Notes under the pieces: model-generated
Seen by the model: the letters and a program-made list of their open reading frames with translations, nothing else
Databases searched by the model: none
Told to the model about the DNA's origin: nothing
Assembly: GCF_010993965.1 (NCBI RefSeq)
Contig: NZ_WIXM01000018.1
Coordinates: forward strand, 1-64,000
Length of the DNA: 64,000 bases
Source: Gracilibacillus sp. YIM 98692
Lineage (GTDB): Bacteria > Bacillota > Bacilli > Bacillales > Amphibacillaceae
Direction: 5' to 3'
Translations under genes and position numbers: made by a program
Shown here: positions 36,853-44,532 of the stretch, in pieces
Layout: every line of letters starts with the position of its first letter
How positions within the stretch are numbered: the stretch's first letter is position 1

Positions 36853-38199
36853 ATGGAGAAGTTCCAAACGCATAAGATGACAGTTTCCGTTGATAAACAT
36901 TCATCCCATTTAGAACAATTCAAAGAATTTTATAAAAAATTAGATGACCAAGGAAAAACGATTGAAAAACTTCCTCATGAAAAAATAGAAGATTATCAGT
37001 TACAGGCTATTAACGCCACGCTTGCACATGTGTGGAACCAAAATGAACACTATCATTCAAGGTTAAAAGAGGCGGGATTCAAAGAGCCTAAAATAGATAG
37101 TCTAGAACAATTAGCATCTGTACCGATGTTGGAGAAAGATGTTATTAGAGGTGATAAAGAGAAGATATTATGTGTTGCTCCTAAAGAAATAGGCCAAGTT
37201 CATCTAACAAGTGGTACATCGGGTAAACCAATTTATACCTCTTATACCTTGGCTGATCAATATGTATATGATTTGCTACCGAAGTACTTGGAACTGTTTA
37301 AGGAATCCGATGATGATGTTGCGGCAATTGCACTTCCATATGAGTTCGCGCTGCCTGGCCTTGGATTTCAGCGATTATTTCAATTTGCTTTTGGTACTGC
37401 AGTACTATCGCTTGGAAAAGGCGGTTACATGGCTCCGGTTGATAAGTCATTGGAATTAATGAAGGAATATCAAGCCACTGTTCTTACAACAACACCATCT
37501 TACGCAGCGCTGCTAGCAGAAGAAAGCGAGAAGTATGGTATCAAGATAGGTGAAGATATTCAGTTGAAGAAAATCTGGCTTACTGGTGAAGGATGTTCTC
37601 CCGCCTTCCGCGAACGTCTGGAAAAGTGGTGGGGATGCGAAGTTTCGTTTTTCTATGGTTCAACCGAGTGCGGAGTTATCGGTGTAGAATGCAGTAAGCA
37701 TCAAGGTTATCACGTCATGGAAGGGCATATAAAATTGGAAATTATTGATCCGCTTTCTGAAGAAGTGCTTCCATACGGGCAAACGGGGGAAATTGTTGTG
37801 ACGACACTACTGCGCGAGGGGATGCCGATGGTACGCTATCGGACCGGAGATCTAGGAGTTTTACAAAAATCCAAATGTGATTGCGGAATTACAATGGATG
37901 TTCTGCAGCTAAGAGGAAGAATGGAGCACATGCTGCGTATAGACAATGTAGATTATTCTCCATTTATGATCGAGCACTTTCTTATGGAGATTCCGGATGT
38001 AGGTTTATGGTATCACCTTAAGCTAAATCAAGGGGTGTTAACAATTGAAGCCGAAAAATTCCGCACGAATCTAAATGACGAGCAATTGGCGGAAAAGATT
38101 CAAAAGCACATGAAAGATCGAATTGGGGTAGATTGTAAAGTTGTAATCAGGGATGATATCCCTCGTACGTTTGGAAAAGCGACCAGAGTATTTATATAA
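36853..38199 (+). CDS. PaaK-type adenylate-forming ligase 1
   Basis: This 448-residue ANL-superfamily protein is related to phenylacetate-CoA ligase. Its AMP-binding motifs are intact: P-loop HLTSGTSGKPIYTSYT near 126, FFYGSTECGV near 274, MVRYRTGDLG near 327 and a C-terminal catalytic Lys candidate in PRTFGKATRVF. It should activate an aromatic or fatty acid as acyl-AMP and transfer it to CoA or another thiol. ATG 36832 is in frame, but GGAGGAGTGA precedes ATG 36853. The neighbouring chorismate lyase suggests 4-hydroxybenzoate as substrate (inference). Confidence 0.85.
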   Translation: MEKFQTHKMTVSVDKHSSHLEQFKEFYKKLDDQGKTIEKLPHEKIEDYQLQAINATLAHVWNQNEHYHSRLKEAGFKEPKIDSLEQLASVPMLEKDVIRGDKEKILCVAPKEIGQVHLTSGTSGKPIYTSYTLADQYVYDLLPKYLELFKESDDDVAAIALPYEFALPGLGFQRLFQFAFGTAVLSLGKGGYMAPVDKSLELMKEYQATVLTTTPSYAALLAEESEKYGIKIGEDIQLKKIWLTGEGCSPAFRERLEKWWGCEVSFFYGSTECGVIGVECSKHQGYHVMEGHIKLEIIDPLSEEVLPYGQTGEIVVTTLLREGMPMVRYRTGDLGVLQKSKCDCGITMDVLQLRGRMEHMLRIDNVDYSPFMIEHFLMEIPDVGLWYHLKLNQGVLTIEAEKFRTNLNDEQLAEKIQKHMKDRIGVDCKVVIRDDIPRTFGKATRVFI

Positions 38200-38231
38200 A
38201 TAAAACGAAAAGTGAGAGAGGAGGTGGCATA

Positions 38232-39473
38232 ATGAGTGACATCTATACAGAGAGGTCAAGAAAGTTTCAGGAGATGTATAAGCGAATTCAAAAATCTCCC
38301 CTATATAAGCGGAAACTATCGGATCATGCTGCAAACGGAATTGACTTGAATCAAATCCAATCACTTCCATTAACGACAAAAAATGATTTACGGGAAGCTG
38401 GCATTTTCGGTCACCTAGCCGTCGACAAGAAGGAAATAGCTCAATATCACGAATCAACTGGTACAACTGGCGAGCCTTCTGCCTCATGGTTTACGCAAGA
38501 AGATTTGCAGATTGGCGGAAGACAACTGAAGGAATGCGGAGTACGTTTGACATCTGAAGACCTTGTCCTGATCCGTTTTCCCTATGCAATGGCGCTGCCA
38601 GCATTCTTAATGCAGCATGCAGCTTGGCAAACAGGGGCAGGAGTCGTTCCCGCCAGCGGACGTACGGTCGTTACTCCTTATCCAAGAGTATTAAGCCTAT
38701 TGAAGGATCTTTCTGTCACAGTAATGGCCGGTCTTCCGCGTGAGATGGAACTGCTGGCTGAAGTGGCTCGTCTAGGAGGTTCTGATCCAAGTAAGGACTT
38801 TCCGGAATTGCGTGCCATTTGTGTTGCTGGTGAATTAATGAGCGACAAGCGCAGAAAGCATATAGAAAAGCTGTGGAACGTGCCAGTATTTAATATGTAT
38901 GGTTCAACGGAAACTGCTAATATCGCTACAATGTGTGAATACGGCAATATGCATATCGTAGAACAAGATTTTTTCGTAGAAGTGCTAAATGAGAACGGTT
39001 CAAACTCTGTGGATGAAGGAGAAAGAGGCTTTGCAACAATCACCACGCTATCTCATCAAGGTTCTCCACTGCTGCGATATTTTAATGAAGACATTATTTC
39101 TTTAGAGCATGGTTTATGCGATTGCGGTCGAACTGGAGCTAAGTTGATTCATTACGGCCGAAGCAAGGATCGAATCCATTTCGGAAACATTGTCCTGGAC
39201 GCAATGGACATCCAGGAAGCGGTATATTCGTTGTCTCCTACACCGGATGCTTGGCAGCTACTTGAACAGGGTGATAGGTTGCACTTTTTACTAGATTCGC
39301 ATGAGTCCCAAAAATGGTCAGAAGAAAATGTCCGTTCTCTCTTATCATCTCGACTTCAGGTACCTGTCACTGTTGAAATCACTACGATGATCGATCGTAT
39401 TGATCTCATGGATAACACGCCATCAATAAAGCCTGTATATATAAAAAAACGAAGTAACGGCGCATCAAGATAG
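38232..39473 (+). CDS. PaaK-type adenylate-forming ligase 2, divergent
   Basis: This 413-residue ANL-superfamily protein lies 32 bases after ligase 1. The P-loop reads STGTTGEPSASWFT (near 76), with Glu where Lys is usual. NMYGSTETANI (near 217) is intact. The usual YRTGD is LRYFNEDI (near 277), keeping the Asp but not the Arg. A C-terminal Lys candidate is in TPSIKPVYIKK. AGAGAGGAGGTGGCATA precedes the ATG. It may be a second ligase with altered activity or a non-catalytic partner of ligase 1. Confidence 0.78.
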   Translation: MSDIYTERSRKFQEMYKRIQKSPLYKRKLSDHAANGIDLNQIQSLPLTTKNDLREAGIFGHLAVDKKEIAQYHESTGTTGEPSASWFTQEDLQIGGRQLKECGVRLTSEDLVLIRFPYAMALPAFLMQHAAWQTGAGVVPASGRTVVTPYPRVLSLLKDLSVTVMAGLPREMELLAEVARLGGSDPSKDFPELRAICVAGELMSDKRRKHIEKLWNVPVFNMYGSTETANIATMCEYGNMHIVEQDFFVEVLNENGSNSVDEGERGFATITTLSHQGSPLLRYFNEDIISLEHGLCDCGRTGAKLIHYGRSKDRIHFGNIVLDAMDIQEAVYSLSPTPDAWQLLEQGDRLHFLLDSHESQKWSEENVRSLLSSRLQVPVTVEITTMIDRIDLMDNTPSIKPVYIKKRSNGASR

Positions 39474-39548
39474 ATTCATGCATGCAACAATAGAACAGTC
39501 AGTGGTCAGATGTTTTTAATTGATTAACAAAAGAAAGGATGGTTAACC

Positions 39549-40376
39549 TTGAGTGATAAATCGCAACAAAAGAAATCGCAGCTTCTCGTAAGCCGCGACC
39601 ATAAAAGTGAGGATACTATTGTTAAAGTTAAGCAAACGGTTATTGGTGGTTCATCTCATACGTTAATTGCCGGTCCTTGCTCGATCGAATCCAGAGAACA
39701 GCTCTTATCGGTTGGTTCCGTATTAAAGAAAGCTGGATTAACGGTGTTGCGAGGTGGAGCATTCAAACCGAGAACCTCTCCCTACAGTTTTCAAGGAATT
39801 GGTGAAGAAGGATTAAAAATGATGAAGGATGTAGCAGATGAAATGGGATTGGTGACAATTAGCGAAATTATGAGTTCCGATCAAATTGATACCGCAGCCA
39901 AGTATATTGATATCTTTCAAATAGGTGCTCGTAATATGCAGAATTTCGACCTGCTAAAAGCTGTCGGCCAAACGAAGAAACCTGTATTACTGAAACGAGG
40001 CCTTTCCGCTACTTTGGAGGAATTTATGCTCGCAGCAGAGTATATTATGCATCATGGTAATGACCAGGTGATGTTAATCGAACGTGGAATCCGTACTTTC
40101 GAGACAGCGACCCGCAATACACTTGATATTTCTGCTGTTCCTATTTTAAAACAGGAAACCCATCTTCCTGTGCTAGTGGATGTCAGTCATTCGACTGGAA
40201 GGAAAGATATTCTCCTACCTTGTGCAAAAGCGGCACTTGCTGCTGGGGCAGATGGGGTTATGGTGGAAATGCATCCGGATCCCGCGAATGCTCTTTCCGA
40301 CGGGAAACAGCAACTCAACATGGAAGAGTTTCAAACGTTTTGGGACGGCGTTTGCAATTCCGGTTTGTACCATTAA
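39549..40376 (+). CDS. aroF: DAHP synthase, type I-beta, stand-alone barrel
   Basis: This 275-residue enzyme condenses PEP and erythrose-4-phosphate, the first shikimate step. Motifs: [12 protein letters not shown] (metal Cys), [57 protein letters not shown] and MVEMHPDP. It lacks the N-terminal chorismate-mutase or ferredoxin-like regulatory domain found in Bacillus and Thermotoga forms, so it is probably not feedback-inhibited. The start is TTG 39549. Position next to a chorismate lyase suggests it supplies chorismate to this cluster. Confidence 0.9.
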   Translation: MSDKSQQKKSQLLVSRDHKSEDTIVKVKQTVIGGSSHTLIAGPCSIESREQLLSVGSVLKKAGLTVLRGGAFKPRTSPYSFQGIGEEGLKMMKDVADEMGLVTISEIMSSDQIDTAAKYIDIFQIGARNMQNFDLLKAVGQTKKPVLLKRGLSATLEEFMLAAEYIMHHGNDQVMLIERGIRTFETATRNTLDISAVPILKQETHLPVLVDVSHSTGRKDILLPCAKAALAAGADGVMVEMHPDPANALSDGKQQLNMEEFQTFWDGVCNSGLYH

Positions 40377-40434
40377 GCCGTTTTCCATTACTGCCACAAT
40401 AGAGCCTGCCATAACAGGGGATGGAGGTGAGAAT

Positions 40435-41022
40435 ATGGTAGACTCACAGTATGAACGCAAAGCGTCGGATCTGTTACAAGAATTGTTACTCGACTTACTA
40501 TTAGTGACGGATGGACGAACAACGGATTTGCTGGAAATCCTATTGAATGAGAAAGTGAGGGTAGAAGTGATCCGCCAAGAGCCAATAGCTGAAGATAACA
40601 ACTTAATGGGCGAATTTTCAGGAGGTCCGTACTATATTCGAGAATCGGTTTTGATCGGTGAAAAAAGTGGATTTGTGGTCTCACACAACATTGCACTTGT
40701 ATATTCCAAGCACGTACCTCCTGCTTTGTTTGAGAACATTGCAAATCGACAGCAGGGAATTGGCAAAGCGATCAGCTCACTGGGAGTACGGTCATTCCGA
40801 GAAGTGGTCGACTCTGGGTTCATAAACGAGGAGGAAGCGGTTGATCTTTTTAGACAGCCGGTTAAGATCCGCTTTCCCAATCTGTACAATAAATTACCCT
40901 ATAAAAGATACTTCATGTATTTTGAACGTAAACCGGGGATTCAGATGCTCGAATATTACAATCCGAGCCTCATCAGACACCGTTTACAGCAAGAGATCAG
41001 GAAAGAACAATCAAGTGACTGA
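40435..41022 (+). CDS. Chorismate pyruvate-lyase-like protein (DUF98/Rv2949c type)
   Basis: This 195-residue protein has the layout of the UTRA-like chorismate lyase family that makes 4-hydroxybenzoate: LLLVTDGRTTDLLEILLNE near 20, then RESVLIGEKSGFVVSHNIAL near 66, HVPPALFENIANRQQGIGKA near 88 and a C-terminal YFMYFERKPGIQMLEYYNPS. GGAGGTGAGAAT fixes the start at ATG 40435, although the frame is open upstream into aroF. Assignment is from remembered family features of Rv2949c; the alternative is a UTRA-type ligand-binding protein. Confidence 0.7.
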   Translation: MVDSQYERKASDLLQELLLDLLLVTDGRTTDLLEILLNEKVRVEVIRQEPIAEDNNLMGEFSGGPYYIRESVLIGEKSGFVVSHNIALVYSKHVPPALFENIANRQQGIGKAISSLGVRSFREVVDSGFINEEEAVDLFRQPVKIRFPNLYNKLPYKRYFMYFERKPGIQMLEYYNPSLIRHRLQQEIRKEQSSD

Positions 41023-41095
41023 GCAACGGCTGGCTCTACATCCCTTAGAGTCAGTCATTAACTTTACATATACAGAGAATGAATGATATACTACC

Positions 41096-41359
41096 TCATT
41101 TTTTTCTCGACTTTTCTTTCGTTTGTTCGACAATATTAACTCCGAAATCAATCATTTGTTTAGCGGCATATAGTACACCCTTCTCGATGGCTTTGAATAA
41201 TTTAAATACAATGACTTCCACGGGTTGATCACGATTTCCTACAGTTTCTTTGATTTCTTTCTTGGCTACGTTCGCTCCTTTTTTGACTGCTGTCATATAG
41301 TTCTCGGTAAAGCATCTAAATTCCCGGTGAAGTTGTTTCAAAATTTCTTTCCTCGACAA
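41096..41359 (-). CDS. Small helical protein, paralogue of 34002-34250
   Basis: This is an 87-residue, basic, all-helical protein. In-frame GTG and ATG codons at 41368 and 41365 fall within the ribosome binding site AAGGAGGTGAT; TTG 41359 is eight bases after AGGAGG and gives MSRKEILKQL, so I choose it. It shares KKGAN....KEI...V....QP, AIEKG and AKQMIDFGV with its paralogue on the other side of the ligase core. Function is unknown. Confidence 0.65.
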   Translation of the reverse strand: MSRKEILKQLHREFRCFTENYMTAVKKGANVAKKEIKETVGNRDQPVEVIVFKLFKAIEKGVLYAAKQMIDFGVNIVEQTKEKSRKK

Positions 41360-41432
41360 CTGCATCACCTCCTTAGGAACTGCCTTTCTTGCATTCCTTT
41401 CAGTCTAAGCTTCAGCTTGTAGAAATCGATTT

Positions 41433-41630
41433 TCATCGCCGTCGCACTTTTTCTTTATCCTGCATCGGAACGGAATCAATCGTTTCCGCATGTTTTTCGT
41501 CGTCCTCACCCCAAGATATAAACAGTGCAACGATAACGCCAACGACTAATACAAAAAACAACACACCGCATAAACTCATGCCTAGAATGAATAAGATTTT
41601 ATCGCCAATATCCATGTTATCTGTTTTCAT
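41433..41630 (-). CDS. Small membrane protein
   Basis: This 65-residue protein has one long membrane helix (about 9-40: KILFILGMSLCGVLFFVLVV and onward) and a charged tail ending in KVRRR. AGGAGTGA precedes the ATG. It is upstream of the small helical gene on the same strand with 73 bases between. I recognise no family. Confidence 0.6.
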   Translation of the reverse strand: MKTDNMDIGDKILFILGMSLCGVLFFVLVVGVIVALFISWGEDDEKHAETIDSVPMQDKEKVRRR

Positions 41631-41821
41631 TCTTTTTCACTCCTGCTTTGTTGTAATAGTTCAGTATATGAATAAATATCCTAGATTCTATAGGTAATAA
41701 ACTATTATTCTTTAAAATCCACTGTAGTCTAAGCAAGAATCACTAATTAACATAAATATATATATGGAGAGTTATAAAATAAAATAAGTGTATCAAACAT
41801 ATAAAAGGAGGTTTCCAATCA

Positions 41822-42277
41822 ATGGATGAGATACAAGGGAAAGCAGATTCTAACTCGACCGAAGAAGAAGAAGGACTTACGACAAATTCCAACCAGACGA
41901 ATGATGAGGAGTGGAATCAATTTATCCAACAAGAGTTAGAGAAACAAAATAAGAACGAAGGAAAAGAAGACTCGTCTTCGTCAGATAGTAAAGAGGATTT
42001 ACTTGATTCTCTAATGGAGAAAATACCAGTAGAAGATATGGTCAACTCAACAGTGAAACTGATTAAGGAGAAAGTAGGAACGGAGATAAAAAAGAGGAAG
42101 ACGAACAAGAATACAAATAAGAGTACAAATAAGCAGACAACAGAAAAGGTAATGGAGAAGAAAAATGAGAATACAAATAAACAGACAGCAGAAAAGAAAA
42201 AGAGGAAGAAAAATAGAACATATAAAAATAGGCAAAAGGAGCGCCGAAAACAATTATATAGAGATATATATGGATAG
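41822..42277 (+). CDS. Lys/Asn/Thr-rich low-complexity protein
   Basis: This 151-residue soluble protein has an acidic, Ser/Glu-rich N-terminal half (1-60), a helical segment (about 61-90) and a very basic C-terminal half built of repeats such as NTNKSTNKQTTEK and NTNKQTAEKKKRK. The DNA shows an imperfect direct repeat (AATACAAATAA.CAGACA.CAGAAAAG). AAAGGAGG precedes the ATG. The polarity (acidic then basic) recalls structural or coat proteins and nucleic-acid binders, but I recognise no family. Confidence 0.6.
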   Translation: MDEIQGKADSNSTEEEEGLTTNSNQTNDEEWNQFIQQELEKQNKNEGKEDSSSSDSKEDLLDSLMEKIPVEDMVNSTVKLIKEKVGTEIKKRKTNKNTNKSTNKQTTEKVMEKKNENTNKQTAEKKKRKKNRTYKNRQKERRKQLYRDIYG

Positions 42278-42304
42278 CCCATAAACAAAGGAGCTTCACC
42301 ATTT

Positions 42305-43117
42305 ATGAAGGAGACTCTTTTATTTCCTACTAGTACTAAACGAAATATCGCATCGTTATTCTTGTTTGGGTCACTTATTATCCTTGTACAATTAAATAAC
42401 TACTTGCTAATAACTGTTTGGGGAATAGGTGCAGGGCTTATCTTCATTGATAAATCAATGAGATTTTTTGTTGTAATAACACTGACTTTTGGCATCGGAT
42501 TCTTTCTTTATGGCTATGTGAATTCTGAATGGTTTACGGATATGAGTCCTGAAGCAATGCGGATCATTCTCAATAGGGTGTCATTGATCGCTCTTATCAT
42601 TCCATTAATATGTATATCACTTATTTACAAACTTCCTTTTATGAGCTATTGGCGGACTCCGCAATGGGGTGAGTTCGTTCGAATCCCATTTATATGGTTT
42701 GGTTTCCGTCAAGCGAAAGTAAGCATGTTTCTCGCCATGGCGATGTTTATTAATTTTATTGCTTTTATGCCGTTTATTGTGAATAATACTTGGGCATACA
42801 TCCTAGAGATATGGTGGTTCTTGCTTATTTTTTCAATCCTTAACTCCGTGCTTGAAGAAATCATTTGGAGAGGCATACTTCTAAGTCGTTTTTCTGAGTG
42901 TTTTGGTAATCGATGGGCGGTATTGATAACGAGCATTGGATTTGGTCTGCAACATTATTCCTTAGGATTCTCTTGGGTTAGTTGCCTTGCATTTAGTATG
43001 GGAGGATTCTTTTTCGGGGCTCTTACAGTCCATTCAAAAAGCATCATTCCTGCAGTAATCTGGCATATGTTATTTAATACCTTAATGATTCTTAGCGGAA
43101 TGATAGAAAATATTTGA
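42305..43117 (+). CDS. CPBP family intramembrane metalloprotease
   Basis: This 270-residue multi-pass protein has the CPBP (Abi/Rce1) motifs: EEIIWRGILLSRF near 184 (EExxxR), LQHYSLGFSW near 218 (motif with His) and AVIWHMLFNTLM near 250. Seven to eight membrane helices are visible. Members process prenylated proteins or protect against self-made peptides. It is 27 bases after the repeat protein, with AAAGGAGC before the ATG, so it is probably part of the same operon. Confidence 0.85.
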   Translation: MKETLLFPTSTKRNIASLFLFGSLIILVQLNNYLLITVWGIGAGLIFIDKSMRFFVVITLTFGIGFFLYGYVNSEWFTDMSPEAMRIILNRVSLIALIIPLICISLIYKLPFMSYWRTPQWGEFVRIPFIWFGFRQAKVSMFLAMAMFINFIAFMPFIVNNTWAYILEIWWFLLIFSILNSVLEEIIWRGILLSRFSECFGNRWAVLITSIGFGLQHYSLGFSWVSCLAFSMGGFFFGALTVHSKSIIPAVIWHMLFNTLMILSGMIENI

Positions 43118-43152
43118 ATAAATAATGCAGGCGTAGGGCCTGCATCTTATTC

Positions 43153-43509
43153 TTAGTGTCTCACTTCTACTGCAGCATTCACTATATACATCAAATCATT
43201 TTTGTCATGGTCTTCTTCTAGAATAATTCCATTTGAAGTAGCCATACCACCCTCTGTAACTTCTACATTGACAGTACCATAAGGGATAACTTCTTCAATC
43301 TCTTTCGTTTGTACTTGTTGACGATCGAGTGGTACTGCTAATTTAACATGTACATCCATTTCTGTTGAATTCTCTGATGGAATTCCTTCTATTCCTGGCA
43401 TCGAATTAGAATGAATAGCATCTTCTACTGCTCGAACAGACGCTTTTGTAATATTCTGCCCATGAATATCTGTTCCAGTACCAGTTTGTATAAATAGCAA
43501 CTGTTTCAT
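43153..43509 (-). CDS. Lin0512 family protein (copy 2)
   Basis: This 118-residue paralogue of 28103-28462 has FIQTGTGTDIHGQNITKASV, VIPYGTVNVEVTEGGM and the C-terminal KNDLMYIVNAAVEV. One gap separates the two in my alignment. AGGAGGAGATTAC precedes the ATG. Function is unknown. This copy lies inside the accessory region while copy 1 lies in the core next to rlmH. Confidence 0.8.
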   Translation of the reverse strand: MKQLLFIQTGTGTDIHGQNITKASVRAVEDAIHSNSMPGIEGIPSENSTEMDVHVKLAVPLDRQQVQTKEIEEVIPYGTVNVEVTEGGMATSNGIILEEDHDKNDLMYIVNAAVEVRH

Positions 43510-43703
43510 GTAATCTCCTCCTTTTTAGAGATAAGTTAAATTCATTTCATTTCTATATGATCTTACATAGACAATTCCCTAAAAAAGATTGTAACAAACA
43601 CATAAACAGTAAAAAGTTAGTTAAGATTTTGTACTATAAGATCATGTAAGATCCAAAAGAAGGATTAGATAAAAGTAGATTTGTACTCAATACAGAAATT
43701 TAC

Positions 43704-44315
43704 CTAATCCAAATTCTCTTTAGGTTTTTCTATATGTTTTCTATTTTTAACCTCAGTAAATATGTCATCTGATACACTTGCTTGAGTTATTGGGGTTTCA
43801 GCAGGGGAATTAGATTGATTTAATTCTATTAGCGATTTTAGCATTTTAATATCTTCTTTCGTAGCGTATTGTTTATCAGGTTTTAACATATACCCTAACT
43901 GACCGTTTGATTCTATTGTAGCCCATTGTAAATCACTAATACTTCTAATGTTTTGTTGTCTTATTCGTACCTCAAGCATATCAACTGTTAATCGTAGCTT
44001 TTTTAAATTGCTTTCATTAATTTGTCCATTTTCGACTACTATTAGTGATTTGCCATAAATCAAAGTTTCTAGAGTATTCGATTTTAAAACAATATACTCA
44101 ATAAAAAGAAGTGTAAAGACCATTAAAAATGTAATCAACATAGTAATCCAAATGTTCCTGTCCCCTACAGGTTGAATGATTAATGAACCAACGGCTATCA
44201 TCATAACAGTCTGAGCAACCGTAAGCTGTGAAATTGATTTTCTCCCAGCTAACCGCAAAATAAGTACGCCTCCCAGGACAACGACAATAGCTTTCCATAT
44301 GAAATTTAAATCCAA
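43704..44315 (-). CDS. YetF-type DUF421 membrane protein
   Basis: This 203-residue protein has three N-terminal membrane helices (LRLAGRKSISQLTVAQTVMM near 20, IWITMLITFLMVFTLLFIEY near 54) and a cytoplasmic YetF domain (TLIYGKSLIVVENGQINESN near 83, then LRLTVDMLEVRIRQQNIRSISD). Start is TTG 44315 after GGGGAGAATGTT. It has an unusual C-terminal tail after residue 160. DUF421 proteins contribute to spore or envelope functions; the exact role is unknown. Confidence 0.8.
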   Translation of the reverse strand: MDLNFIWKAIVVVLGGVLILRLAGRKSISQLTVAQTVMMIAVGSLIIQPVGDRNIWITMLITFLMVFTLLFIEYIVLKSNTLETLIYGKSLIVVENGQINESNLKKLRLTVDMLEVRIRQQNIRSISDLQWATIESNGQLGYMLKPDKQYATKEDIKMLKSLIELNQSNSPAETPITQASVSDDIFTEVKNRKHIEKPKENLD

Positions 44316-44532
44316 AACATTCTCCCCTTTTTAAACAAAATATAACGTTGTTATGTTGAAAATATATTTAAGTTTTACAATTTCAGTTTATTTATTGATT
44401 TTGCCCTAAAGATGGAATGCTTCAATATCTATTGTGAGTAATATCCTTCACTCTATTCTCTATTATTTTAAATAGTCATTATGTAGCGAAGGAGTGACTG
44501 TGTAAAGAAAATGGCAAGAATACTTCAGATTT

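Noticed and set aside
40180-40434. Upstream in-frame extension of the chorismate-lyase-like gene
   Set aside because: It overlaps the end of aroF, has unlikely composition, and GGAGGTGA fits ATG 40435.
41822-42277. Tandem repeats considered as a CRISPR array
   Set aside because: Repeats are adjacent, imperfect and in a coding frame, without unique spacers.
41917-42302. Three overlapping minus-strand frames rich in Phe, Leu and Cys
   Set aside because: They are antisense to the Lys/Asn-rich repeat gene; the composition is the mirror of its A-rich repeats.
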